Below, piece by piece: positions 1 through 7,386 of a stretch of 44,783 nt of DNA. Numbering within the stretch: the stretch's first letter is position 1; every line of letters begins with the position of its first letter. This DNA comes from Pseudomonadota bacterium (GTDB lineage: Bacteria; Pseudomonadota; Alphaproteobacteria; Reyranellales; Reyranellaceae). The position numbers were made by a program, and so were the translations under genes. The stretch spans positions 1 through 44,783 of the forward strand of contig JAFEBU010000081.1 of assembly GCA_018242505.1 (NCBI GenBank), written 5' to 3'. The notes beneath the pieces are model-generated. The model ran no database searches. It saw only the letters and a program-made list of their open reading frames with translations, and had not been told where the DNA came from.

Positions 1-126
1 CTCTATGCCGAGGTCGACCCCGGCAGAGGCCTGTTGGTCGATCCCCAGCAGTTGCGCGACGCGCTGGGCGACGAGGCCGCGAATCGCATCCTCAACACGC
101 CCGGCATCATGCCGATGGCTAAGCCC
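1..126 (+). repeat. direct repeat copy 1 (constant block of toxin module)
   Basis: Positions 1-126 align without gaps to 2408-2533 with eight mismatches counted by eye (about 94% identity). Identity collapses immediately afterwards in the Pro-rich linker. The left edge of the repeat is outside the window. It encodes the conserved segment that precedes the variable toxin tip. Confidence 0.85.
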
Positions 127-495
127 ACCGACGAAGAGCCGTTGTTGGGCACAGACGGTATACCTGATTCTGATGGCGATCTGGAAACGCCCAAGGACAC
201 GACACCGCTACCTCCCGCGTTACCAAAGCCAAAGGGAATTCCGGACGACTGGATTGCAAAGCCGTCGGACAAGAAAGGCGGTATGCAATATGTCAATCCG
301 AAAAATAATCAGGACCGTGTCCGAGTCATGCCTGCGGAACCCGATAGTCCGCATGAAACGCAACAGCGACCCTATGTCGTTGACCAGACCAGGGGGAGCT
401 TCGTCGATAAGAACGGAAAACCTATTAGAGGGGAGCAACCAGGCAAATCGCCGGAGGCGCATATTCCATACGAAGAGTATATTTTCAGGAGATGA
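1..495 (+). CDS. polymorphic toxin C-terminal domain (5' partial)
   Basis: The reading frame is open from the first base, so the N-terminus lies outside the window. The visible 164 residues are a short conserved segment (LLVDPQQLRDALGDEAANR), a Pro/Asp-rich linker, and a compact C-terminal domain starting near KPKGIPDDWIAKPS. That domain contains GGMQYVNPKN, VRVMP, QQRPYVVD and a closing SPEAHIPYEEYIFRR. This GG-x-NP...VRVMP...SP.AHIP pattern resembles toxin tips at the ends of Rhs/CdiA-like polymorphic toxins (family recollection, not searched). The last codons contain the AGGAG ribosome binding site of the next gene, as expected for a toxin-immunity pair. A second, diverged copy lies at 2345-2908. 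The biochemical activity cannot be read from the sequence. Confidence 0.6.
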   Translation, partial: LYAEVDPGRGLLVDPQQLRDALGDEAANRILNTPGIMPMAKPTDEEPLLGTDGIPDSDGDLETPKDTTPLPPALPKPKGIPDDWIAKPSDKKGGMQYVNPKNNQDRVRVMPAEPDSPHETQQRPYVVDQTRGSFVDKNGKPIRGEQPGKSPEAHIPYEEYIFRR

Positions 496-497
496 CC

Positions 498-854
498 ATG
501 ACTCTGAATGTGTCCCTTTGGCGGAAGAACGTTTGCGGTGCCCTTGACATCCTTGCCGACGAGACCTTCCAACGAGGAAATTGGTTCGGGAAAGGCCGGT
601 ACATCGACTCACCATCCGACCAATACAACAGCCTCTTCAGCGACTTTGAATTCGAGGAATTCGTCGACTCGCCATTGGTTGATCTGAATGTCAGACAGAG
701 AGCCGCCGGCCGCCGACTGATTGATCTGTTGAGAGCTTTCGAGAAGGTCGTTGATCTCGAGTTGCCGCCCGAAGTTGTGATCGACCATCCTAAATGGGTG
801 GAGATCCGGCATGCGGCGCGGCAGTTTCTGCATCTGCTAGACTGCTCAGATTAA
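498..854 (+). CDS. putative immunity protein, SCO4402-like
   Basis: This 118-residue acidic protein is probably soluble. It begins LWRKNVCGALDILADETFQ and ends with IDHPKWVEIRHAARQFLHLL. The layout (N-terminal helix, Trp-Phe-Gly loop, acidic middle, C-terminal helix ending in a His-Pro-x-Trp motif) recalls the SCO4402 family, often found as single-domain putative immunity proteins (inference). The ATG at 498 is preferred over the one at 492 because AGGAG at 487-491 sits six bases upstream of it. The matching gene at 2912 has the same spacing and length. About two thirds of residues are identical between the two copies by hand alignment. Its likely job is to neutralise the toxin domain encoded just upstream. 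Confidence 0.6.
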   Translation: MTLNVSLWRKNVCGALDILADETFQRGNWFGKGRYIDSPSDQYNSLFSDFEFEEFVDSPLVDLNVRQRAAGRRLIDLLRAFEKVVDLELPPEVVIDHPKWVEIRHAARQFLHLLDCSD

Positions 855-877
855 CCGCGCCAACGCGAAGCTTTGAA

Positions 878-1165
878 ATGACCTACATTTGCCCAGTCTG
901 CGGATACCAATATCTGGATGAACAGCCACGTGGTGAAGAGACAGGTGGTTCCCAGGAGATATGCCCTTCATGCGGTATTCTGTTTGGATACCATGGCGAG
1001 ACTGGCGGCGATCCCGTCCACCGATTGGAAGTGTATGAAGGATGGCGCCGGGGTTGGATCGCCAGCGGCATGAAATGACAGATGGAAGGCCATCCGAAGC
1101 CTGCCAACTGGAACCCGGCCGAGCAACTCCGCAATGTCGAACATCGCGGTGATCGTTCCTATTGA
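878..1165 (+). pseudogene. CPCC-type zinc-ribbon protein interrupted by a TGA
   Basis: The frame from ATG 878 reads MTYICPVCGYQYLDEQPRG and then ICPSCGILFGYHGETGGDP. The two CxxC knuckles followed by LFGYH match the small cysteine-rich CPCC family, which is often found beside polymorphic toxins as a candidate immunity or accessory protein (recollection). The frame stops at TGA 1076-1078 after WIASGMK. In the same frame it continues QMEGHPKPANWNPAEQLRNV to a second stop at 1163-1165. Family members usually have Trp after GMK and a similar tail with Lys-Pro-x-Asn-Trp-Asn-Pro, so the simplest reading is a TGG-to-TGA nonsense change. A truncated 66-residue protein could still be made and keeps both CxxC pairs. 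No good ribosome binding site precedes 878. Confidence 0.55.
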
Positions 1166-1235
1166 CCGGAAGGCCAGAGCGTCAACCTTGCTGAGGCGAA
1201 CTGAGACTCACCTGCTGCTCAGGGGAACCCTATCC

Positions 1236-1559
1236 ATGAACGAAGCAGAGATCCGCAAACGGATCGTCGAGCGCTATTGCGCACTAACGCTGCCCGACCA
1301 GGAGCGCTTTCTGGCTGCGGCCGGTCATTGGCTGACAATGGCTGGCCGCGGCACCTACGTTGCCGGTGGATATGGTGTGCACGACGGGCCGACCTTGAGA
1401 GAGGTTAACGAGGGAGCGCATCGTATTTTCGATCAGTTGCGCTTGATGCTGACGTCGAACGATCAACGCTACCCAGACGACGTCTTTGCGGGAATTCTGG
1501 TCGAGAAATTTCGCGCGGCAAAGCTCGACCCCAAGACGATTCTTAGGTTCTTCGACTGA
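1236..1559 (+). CDS. small helical protein of unknown function
   Basis: This is a 107-residue protein starting MNEAEIRKRIVERYCALTLP, with no signal peptide or membrane segment. ATG 1236 is preferred because AGGGGA lies about ten bases upstream; the same frame can be opened earlier at 1134 without a matching site. The sequence reads as several amphipathic helices (IFDQLRLMLTSN, FAGILVEKFRAAKLDPKTILRFF). I do not recognise a named family. Position between two toxin-immunity pairs suggests an immunity or accessory protein of the locus, which is inference only. Confidence 0.5.
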   Translation: MNEAEIRKRIVERYCALTLPDQERFLAAAGHWLTMAGRGTYVAGGYGVHDGPTLREVNEGAHRIFDQLRLMLTSNDQRYPDDVFAGILVEKFRAAKLDPKTILRFFD

Positions 1560-1603
1560 CGGAGCTGACGTCTTCGACCCTGCATCAGAACGTTCAGGAA
1601 AGG

Positions 1604-1693
1604 ATGGCGCGAAAATTCCTGGCGAGATTCTGGTTGGAAAGCGGAAACAGCGCCGCCCTGAAGGCCCTCAAGCAAGGAAGATTTGCAAAATGA
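1604..1693 (+). CDS. 29-residue ORF coupled to the next gene
   Basis: An ATG at 1604 follows AGGAAAGG directly and opens a 29-codon frame reading MARKFLARFWLESG...KQGRFAK. Its TGA (1691-1693) overlaps the ATG of the next gene as ATGA. The peptide is basic and amphipathic. It could be a translational-coupling leader, a real microprotein, or the out-of-frame N-terminus of the downstream protein after a frameshift. The ribosome binding site and the four-base overlap are the only support. Confidence 0.3.
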   Translation: MARKFLARFWLESGNSAALKALKQGRFAK

Positions 1694-1989
1694 GCGACGC
1701 AGCGGATGACAAAATGCAAGATGACTGCGTCTTCCTAGTGCGCGCACATAGCTTCGAAGATGCATTCAGAAAGTTTCTGACGGTCGGGCGGAGCAAGGAA
1801 ACGTCGTATAGGAACGAAGAGGGGCATGACATCAAGGTCTTGCACGCCGAGATTCTTACGATGGACAGAATTGGCCAAGATCTGGACGGAGCCGAAGCCC
1901 ATAGCGACCTACAGGAGATCGAGGGCCCGGAGATCACCTTCGAGACGCCGATCGACCCTGCTCGGTCGCGTCCAGACCTGACGATGTAG
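1690..1989 (+). CDS. DUF4288-like small protein
   Basis: This is a 99-residue protein. Residues from about 10 onward (CVFLVRAHSFEDAFRKFLTV, then SYRNEEGHDIKVLHAEILTM and an acidic tail) match the layout I recall for DUF4288. That layout is a first strand, an alanine-helix of the S-x-E-D-A-F type, a Tyr-x-N-x-x-G turn and a second strand. The usual first strand with an N-terminal Trp-Tyr is missing or lies in another frame, so it may be 5' truncated. ATG 1690 overlaps the stop of the 29-codon frame, suggesting translational coupling. DUF4288 proteins occur in polymorphic-toxin loci, which fits the setting. Function is unknown. Confidence 0.5.
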   Translation: MSDAADDKMQDDCVFLVRAHSFEDAFRKFLTVGRSKETSYRNEEGHDIKVLHAEILTMDRIGQDLDGAEAHSDLQEIEGPEITFETPIDPARSRPDLTM

Positions 1990-2344
1990 CAGCTACTGAG
2001 GAGTGCTAGAGGCTCTCTATGGATCGAAGATTAGTGGGCTCGGAGACTCGGGGCAGTGATTGAACAACTATCGCATGATGAGTTGTATTGGCCAGGAGGA
2101 CGTTCGGACCGCAGAATGTGCTGGCGTTGTTCGAGAACGAAACCGAAGTAGGCCCGGCGGACTCGTCCTCCTGAAGCACCGAGGGGGATCTCAACTGCAC
2201 GGCCTCCGGTCGTGCCACGCCGGCAACGCCTTCACTGCCGCTATCGATCTTGCCGACTTCAACAAGACATTCGCGCCGCAGGGGTCCACTTGATCCAACC
2301 CTGCAAGGCCCTCCAGCGCCGCACCCACCACCATCGACCTTGCG
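1990..2344. other. no intact gene; possible decayed coding sequence
   Basis: No convincing gene is present. Short fragments in different frames (for example FGPQNVLALFENETEVGPAD ending in a stop near 2174) suggest coding sequence broken by frameshifts. From the stop near 2293 the frame is open into the second toxin module. No promoter or repeat stands out. Confidence 0.3.
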
Positions 2345-2908
2345 ATGGCGTGCGCGTCCGGCCTGTTCGGCCGTGATGTCGGCGCCACCTGGAAACAAGT
2401 CCCGGGCCTCCATGCCAAGGTCAACCCCGGCAGAGGCCTGTTGGTCGATCCCCAGCAGTTGCGCAACGCGCTGGGTGAGGAAGCCGCGAACCGCATCCTC
2501 AACACGCCCGGCATCATGCCGATGGCTAAGCCGCCATCGGAGGAACGGCCACCGTCCGGCCACGGCGACAACCCAAGCGACACGCCATCTGAGCCCGATC
2601 AGGAGCCGCCCAAGGAACCGCCGCCTCCGGCGTTGCCAAAGCCAAAAGGTATTCCAGATGAATGGATTGCAAAGCCATCGAAGAAACAGGGTGGCATGCG
2701 ATACTTCAATCCGAAGAATGCACATGATCAAGTTAGGGTCATGCCCGGAAATCCCAAGAGTCCGAATCCTTTTCAACAACGGCCGTATATTGTGGATCGG
2801 AACAACGGCCGCGTCATGGATAGGAACGGGCAACCGATCGAAGGAGCGAATCCCGAAAAGTCGCCTGACGCGCATATTCCCTATGAAGACTATACTTTCA
2901 GGAGATAA
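2345..2908 (+). CDS. orphan toxin-tip module (second copy)
   Basis: This reads as a 187-residue protein from ATG 2345, but the frame is open back to about 2294 with no obvious ribosome binding site. It is probably a displaced fragment of a larger toxin rather than a complete gene. It has the same organisation as copy 1: the LLVDPQQLRNALGEE block, a longer Pro-rich linker (DTPSEPDQEPPKEPPPPALP) and the tip domain with GIPDEWIAKPSKKQGGMRYF, VRVMPGNPKSP, QQRPYIVD, SPDAHIPYEDYTFRR. Conserved residues between the tips (W, GGM.Y.NPKN, VRVMP, SP.AHIPYE) are candidates for the active site or fold. The AGGAG for the next gene again lies in its last codons. Confidence 0.55.
   Translation: MACASGLFGRDVGATWKQVPGLHAKVNPGRGLLVDPQQLRNALGEEAANRILNTPGIMPMAKPPSEERPPSGHGDNPSDTPSEPDQEPPKEPPPPALPKPKGIPDEWIAKPSKKQGGMRYFNPKNAHDQVRVMPGNPKSPNPFQQRPYIVDRNNGRVMDRNGQPIEGANPEKSPDAHIPYEDYTFRR
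2408..2533 (+). repeat. direct repeat copy 2 (constant block of toxin module)
   Basis: This is the partner of positions 1-126, offset 2407 bases, with eight mismatches. It encodes GRGLLVDPQQLRNALGEEAA. It is the usual kind of homology block by which a displaced toxin tip could recombine onto a full-length toxin gene. Confidence 0.85.
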
Positions 2909-2911
2909 GGC

Positions 2912-3268
2912 ATGGGCAGGGACATCCCCTTGTGGCGCAAGCAACTGTGCTCGGCGCTCAACCTTCTCGCCGATGAACCCTTCCAGCGAGAAAACTGGTT
3001 CGGTCGCGGCAAATACGCCGATTCGCCAGACGAGCAGTACAATAATCTTTTCACTGACTACGACATCGAGGAATTCGTCGACTCGCCAGAAGTTGGTTTG
3101 AACGCCCAACAGAGGGCCGCAGGCCATCGCCTGATCGATATGCTCGAAGCTTTCGACAAGGTAGTCGGTCCGGAATTGTTGCCTGAAGTCGTTATCGACC
3201 ATCCACAATGGGTGGAGATACGGCATGTGGCGCGCCAATTCCTGGACCTGTTGAATTGCCAGAACTAA
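2912..3268 (+). CDS. putative immunity protein, SCO4402-like (second copy)
   Basis: This is a 118-residue protein starting MGRDIPLWRKQLCSALNLLA. It is the same length as the protein at 498-854 and about 67% identical to it by hand count, with NWFGRGKYADSPDEQYN and VIDHPQWVEIRHVARQFLDLL conserved. It begins four bases after the toxin-tip stop codon, and AGGAG inside the toxin's last two codons is its ribosome binding site. Differences from copy 1 cluster at positions 2-20 and 40-80, which could tune specificity for the cognate tip (inference). Confidence 0.6.
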   Translation: MGRDIPLWRKQLCSALNLLADEPFQRENWFGRGKYADSPDEQYNNLFTDYDIEEFVDSPEVGLNAQQRAAGHRLIDMLEAFDKVVGPELLPEVVIDHPQWVEIRHVARQFLDLLNCQN

Positions 3269-3377
3269 CTGCGACCGCACGACTCGATTCTTGCCGAATG
3301 CAATGTGTGCTCTTAGGTGCTCCTAGACATGAATGCGTCATCCCTGTGCAATAAGTCGGTTGCCCCTCAGCAGCGCC

Positions 3378-3704
3378 TATGACGCGAAGGTGGCCTCGCC
3401 GACGAATTGCAGCAGCAGGCTCGAGAAGAAGATCGCCATCTTCGGATTGCCGAGGTCGCTTAACAGGCCCTGACGGAAGACGGAGGCTGGCGAAATTCGT
3501 GTGGCCGCCGCAACGGCAGTGGCGCTTGCCAGCGCATGGCCGTGCTAGGCCGACCACAATGCGCCCACGCCCAACCAGACGGGATAGGCTGCGCCCAGCC
3601 ACTTGATGGCCTGGAACACTGGCTCGCAGACGGCGATCAGTGCTACCCGGACAGCCGAGCTGGCGAGCGGACACCCCGGGGAAACCGAGGAACAGCGGTG
3701 TCAT
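3378..3704 (-). pseudogene. decayed LysE-family exporter
   Basis: The leftward strand has GGGAGGTG followed by an ATG at 3704 (MTPLFLGFPG...), a typical LysE start. After a frame change it reads VCEPVFQAIKWLGAAYPVWL, then GVGALWSA, an in-frame TAG at 3545-3547, and then FRQGLLSDLGNPKMAIFFSS. The last stretch is the hallmark G-x-x-x-N-x-x-NPK-x-x-x-FF motif of LysE/RhtB amino-acid exporters. The protein is far short of the roughly 200 residues of the family, and frameshift, stop and truncation are all visible, so the gene is dead. Confidence 0.7.
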
Positions 3705-3786
3705 GATACGCACCTCCCCTGCGGCAGGGGCACGGCGGGCAGGAAACGGCAACCGGCGGCATGCTACAGTGCGCTCAGGAGGACTT

Positions 3787-4875
3787 ATGGTTTCGATTCC
3801 CGATTGCTTTTCCGAGAGCTACGCCGAGGCGCGCGCGAAGTTCTGCGCCGCTGCCGCCACCGCGGGCGGTTCGATCCGTTCCTGGCTCAACCCCAGCGCC
3901 CTGGGACCGAACGGCGAGAAGCTCCATCTCGACACCGCACGCTTCGGGGCAACCGACGCCGACAAGATGCTGGTCATGATCTCGAGCACGCACGGCGTGG
4001 AAGGCCATTGCGGGTCGGGCGCACAGATCGCCTGGCTGCGGACCGGCGGTCCGTCGAAGCTGCCGAAGAACACCGGGGCGCTGCTGGTGCATGCGATCAA
4101 CCCCTACGGCTTCGCCTGGACCCGCCGCGTCAACGAGGACAATGTCGATCTCAACCGCAACTTCGGCGATCACGACAAGGGCTATCCCCGGAACGACGGC
4201 TATCTCGCCATCGCCGATGCCATCCTGCCGCGCGACTGGAGCGCGGAGAGCCGGGCCGAGAGCCAGCGCACGCTCGAGGCCTATGCCCAGAAGCACGGCG
4301 CCTTCGCCCTTCAGGGCGCGATCAGCGGCGGCCAGCACACGCATCCCGACGGCGTCTTCTATGGCGGCGTGAAGCCGACCTGGAGCAACCGCACCATCCG
4401 CGCCATCGCCCGCGAGGAGCTGGGCCGCGCGCGCCGCGTCGGCGTGACCGACTATCACACCGGGCTGGGACCGTTCGGCCACGGCGAGCTGATCTGCACC
4501 GTGCCGCCGGGCGCCAAGTCCTATGCGCGCGCCAAGGCCTGGTACGGCGACGAGATGACCTCGCCCGAAAGCGGCACTTCGACCTCGGCGATCGTGACCG
4601 GTGTCATGACCGACGCCTTCCCTCAGGAGCTGCCCGACGCCGAGGTGACCTCGATCGCGATCGAGTATGGCACCTATGCCGTGCCCGAGGTGCTGAATGC
4701 GGTGCGGGCCGACAACTGGCTGCATCAGCGCGGCGATCTCGCCTCGCCGCTCGGCCGGGAGATCAAGGCGGACATGAAGGAGCGCTTCTTCCCGGCCGGC
4801 GACAAATGGCGCGAGATGGTCTGGACGCGCGCCGACCAGACGATCGGCTGGGCCCTCAAGGGCCTCGCCGCCTGA
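3787..4875 (+). CDS. M14-family (DUF2817) metallopeptidase
   Basis: This is a 362-residue protein with no signal peptide, so it is probably cytoplasmic. AGGAGG lies just upstream of ATG 3787. The zinc-carboxypeptidase signature is clear: H69 and E72 in STHGVEGHCGSG, an NPYGFAWTRRVNEDNVDLNR segment (substrate-binding Arg/Asn), the third ligand H224 in DYHTGLGPFGHGE, and the likely general base E293 in IAIEYGTYAVPE. DUF2817 proteins are M14-like enzymes of unsettled substrate; a peptidase or deacylase role is inferred. The cNMP-binding patatin gene starts 13 bases downstream on the same strand, so the two are probably co-transcribed. Confidence 0.85.
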   Translation: MVSIPDCFSESYAEARAKFCAAAATAGGSIRSWLNPSALGPNGEKLHLDTARFGATDADKMLVMISSTHGVEGHCGSGAQIAWLRTGGPSKLPKNTGALLVHAINPYGFAWTRRVNEDNVDLNRNFGDHDKGYPRNDGYLAIADAILPRDWSAESRAESQRTLEAYAQKHGAFALQGAISGGQHTHPDGVFYGGVKPTWSNRTIRAIAREELGRARRVGVTDYHTGLGPFGHGELICTVPPGAKSYARAKAWYGDEMTSPESGTSTSAIVTGVMTDAFPQELPDAEVTSIAIEYGTYAVPEVLNAVRADNWLHQRGDLASPLGREIKADMKERFFPAGDKWREMVWTRADQTIGWALKGLAA

Positions 4876-4888
4876 CCGCGGGTCGCCG

Positions 4889-6703
4889 GTGAGCGACGTC
4901 ACCGATCGCGAGGATGCGGCGCGGCTGCGCCTGCGCCAGGCGTTGCATAACGCTCCGCTGTTCGCCGATCTCGACACCGAAGGCATCATCGCCATCGAGC
5001 GCGAGCTGACGCCGCTCGTGCTGCCGGGCGGCACGCCGCTGTTCCACCGGGGCGACCCGGCGGACGCCATCTATGTGCTGACGAGCGGCTGTCTCGGCGT
5101 GTTCCGGCACGAGGACGTGGCGAGCGTGGAAGGACCGGCGCTGATCGCCGAGATCACCCCCGGCAACATCGTGGGCGAGATGTCCCTGCTCTCGCAGACT
5201 GCCCGCACGCGCGACGTCGCGGCGCTGCGCGACAGCGAGGTCTGGCGGCTGGGCCGCGAGAGCTTCGACGCGCTCACGATGCACCATCCCGAGCTGCTGC
5301 CGGCGCTGATGCGCAACGTCGCGATGCGCAGCGAAGCGGGCAATGTGAAGCGGCGGCGCCAGCCGCGAACCTTCGCCCTCCTGCCGACGGGCCCCGACGT
5401 CGCCTCGGCCCGCTTCGCCGTAATGCTGGCCGCGGCGCTCGGTCGGATCGGGGATCAGGTGCAGATGCTGGGACCGGACTCCCAGCACGAGGAGCCGGAC
5501 TGGTTCGCCCATTGCGAGACGGCCAACACCTTCGTGCTCTACCGCGCCGATCCGACATTGACGCCGTGGACGCAGCTCTGCCTGCGCCAGGCCGACTGCC
5601 TGGTGGTCGTGCGCAATGCCGACAACGACCTGCCGGCCAGGCTGCCGTTCGAGATCGAGGCGGCGCAACCCGGCGCGATCTTCCATCGACGCCGCGAGCT
5701 GGTACTGCTGCACGAGGGCCACGACCCCCGCGCCGGCTCGACAGCCCCTTTGCTGGCCGGCGGCCTCTACGGCCAGCACCATCACGTGCGCCTCGACCTG
5801 CAATCCGACTTCGACCGGCTGGCGCGACTGATCACCGGGCACGCGGTGGGCATCGTGCTGGCGGGCGGCGGCGCGCGGGCCTTCACCCATGTCGGTGCCA
5901 TCAAGGCGCTGCGCGAGAGCGGCGTGCCGATCGACCAGGCGGCGGGCACCAGCATGGGCGCCATCGTCGCCGCGGGCGTCGCCGCACGCTGGTCGGACGA
6001 GGAACTCGTCGAGCGCTTCCATCGCGCCTTCGTGGAAACCAACCCGCTGCGGGACTACACCTTGCCGTTCATCTCGCTGTTCCGCGGCCGACAAGTGACG
6101 CGCCTGCTGCGCACCGCGTTCGGCGAGAAGGACATCGAGGACCTGATCATGCCGTTCTTCTGCGTGACGGCGAACCTCACGACCTCCTCGGCCGACATGC
6201 ACCAAACCGGCCGTCTGTGGCGCTGGCTGCGCGCGTCGGTGGCGATCCCGGGCGTGCTGCCGCCCTTCAACGAGGCAGGGCAGGTCCATGTCGACGGCGG
6301 CGTCATCGACAATTTCCCGGTGCGCGTCATGCGCCGGCTCGGGCGCGGCACGATCGTCGGCGTCGACATCGACACCAGCGGCGCCCTGTCGGCGGGCGAG
6401 GACGTGGGCGATGCCTTCTCGGCCTGGCAATTCTTCCGCCGCCTGGTCTGGCATCGCCGCGAGACGCTGCCGATCCCCTCGATCGTGCGCATCCTGCTGC
6501 GCGCGGCGCTGATCTCGAGCACCGCGCGCGCGCAACGCGACCGCAGCGCCTGCGACCTCCTGATCGTGCCGCCGGTCGAGCGCTTCGACCTGCTCGACTG
6601 GACGAGCTTCCATGCCGCGATCGAGATCGGCTATCGCAGCACCATGGAAGCGCTGGAACAAGCGCGCACGCTACCCGTCGGTGCCCGCCTGTTCATCGCG
6701 TGA
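4889..6703 (+). CDS. cyclic-nucleotide-binding patatin-like phospholipase
   Basis: This is a 604-residue protein. Residues about 18-140 form a cNMP-binding domain (FADLDTEGIIAIERELTPLV, then the phosphate-binding cassette with GEMSLLSQTARTRD near 96-109). A linker domain follows. The patatin domain carries the oxyanion G-rich loop GIVLAGGGARAFTHVG (from about 320), the nucleophile motif GTSMGA near 352, and the catalytic Asp in VDGGVIDNFP near 469. The order matches the neuropathy-target-esterase type of bacterial lysophospholipase. The GTG start at 4889 follows the peptidase stop by 13 bases. Expected role: phospholipid or lysophospholipid hydrolysis, possibly gated by a nucleotide. No clear membrane anchor is seen. 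Confidence 0.9.
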   Translation: MSDVTDREDAARLRLRQALHNAPLFADLDTEGIIAIERELTPLVLPGGTPLFHRGDPADAIYVLTSGCLGVFRHEDVASVEGPALIAEITPGNIVGEMSLLSQTARTRDVAALRDSEVWRLGRESFDALTMHHPELLPALMRNVAMRSEAGNVKRRRQPRTFALLPTGPDVASARFAVMLAAALGRIGDQVQMLGPDSQHEEPDWFAHCETANTFVLYRADPTLTPWTQLCLRQADCLVVVRNADNDLPARLPFEIEAAQPGAIFHRRRELVLLHEGHDPRAGSTAPLLAGGLYGQHHHVRLDLQSDFDRLARLITGHAVGIVLAGGGARAFTHVGAIKALRESGVPIDQAAGTSMGAIVAAGVAARWSDEELVERFHRAFVETNPLRDYTLPFISLFRGRQVTRLLRTAFGEKDIEDLIMPFFCVTANLTTSSADMHQTGRLWRWLRASVAIPGVLPPFNEAGQVHVDGGVIDNFPVRVMRRLGRGTIVGVDIDTSGALSAGEDVGDAFSAWQFFRRLVWHRRETLPIPSIVRILLRAALISSTARAQRDRSACDLLIVPPVERFDLLDWTSFHAAIEIGYRSTMEALEQARTLPVGARLFIA

Positions 6704-6859
6704 CCATCGGAGCGCTACACCGGTGGCGCTTTCTTCCCGATCGCGAGCTTCCAGCCCGCTCATGGGCTTGGGCGAACGAGACGCCTGCGGCCCGCATGAA
6801 CATGAGTGCAACTGAATCACATCGGACAGCCGCGTGGAATCTCCAATTGAGTGCTGACC

Positions 6860-7312
6860 CTAGGCCAGCCGCGTCGGAATAAGGATCTCCGAGTTCAGCG
6901 TCCGATGGACCGGGCAGCGGTTGGCGATTTCCAGGAGCCGCTGGCGCTGCTCGTCGCTCAGGGGCCCTTCGAGCTCGATCAGTCGCTCGATCCGGTCGAC
7001 CTTGCCCTCCCTGGTCTCGCATTCCGCGCAGTCGGTGGCGTGGATCTTGTCGTGCTTCAGGCGCACCGTGACCTTCTGCAGCGGCCACTTCTTCATGCGC
7101 GCGTACATGCGCAGCGTCATCGCCGTGCACGAGCCCAGGGCGGCCAGCAGATAGTCATAGGGACCTGGCCCCGTATCATTGCCGCCACTGGCAACGGGCT
7201 CGTCGGCGCGCAGGACATGGACGCCGCTGCGAACGGTTTCCGCAAAAGGTCCGGCATCGCTGTCCTCGACGATCACGACGCCAAGGGGAGTGGCTTCCGC
7301 AGGTGCGCTCAT
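6860..7312 (-). CDS. OsmC/Ohr-family protein
   Basis: This is a 150-residue protein from ATG 7312 with an AAAGGA upstream. The two redox cysteines of the OsmC family are present: C62 in ALGSCTAMTLRMYA and C133 in ANRCPVHRTL. Between them is the usual GP-x-x-YLLAALG helix, and a CAEC pair at 95-98 is an extra. OsmC-type proteins are thiol peroxidases that reduce organic hydroperoxides, so a cytoplasmic stress role is expected; the DCAEC insertion is typical of a subfamily whose substrate I cannot name. It is transcribed leftward and is separated from the DUF2000 gene by 74 bases. Confidence 0.85.
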   Translation of the reverse strand: MSAPAEATPLGVVIVEDSDAGPFAETVRSGVHVLRADEPVASGGNDTGPGPYDYLLAALGSCTAMTLRMYARMKKWPLQKVTVRLKHDKIHATDCAECETREGKVDRIERLIELEGPLSDEQRQRLLEIANRCPVHRTLNSEILIPTRLA

Positions 7313-7386
7313 GGTTGACGTCCTTTCGACAGTTCGTGGCGTGGCGCATTCTAGACATCGCGCGCACCGCCGGACCAGCCTTCGGG

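Noticed and set aside
1076..1078. TGA as a selenocysteine codon in the CPCC protein
   Set aside because: The family has Trp here, no SECIS-like hairpin directly follows, and a nonsense change is simpler.
2060..2293. A 77-codon rightward frame before the second toxin tip
   Set aside because: No domain, no ribosome binding site and poor codon use; nearby frames hold fragments of decayed sequence.
2006..3280. A 424-codon leftward frame
   Set aside because: It lies exactly opposite the second toxin-immunity pair, contains no recognisable domain, and mirrors the codon bias of the rightward genes; it is a shadow frame.
4856..6661. A 601-codon leftward frame opposite the phospholipase
   Set aside because: The rightward strand has full cNMP-binding and patatin motifs; the reverse frame is an Arg-rich GC artefact.
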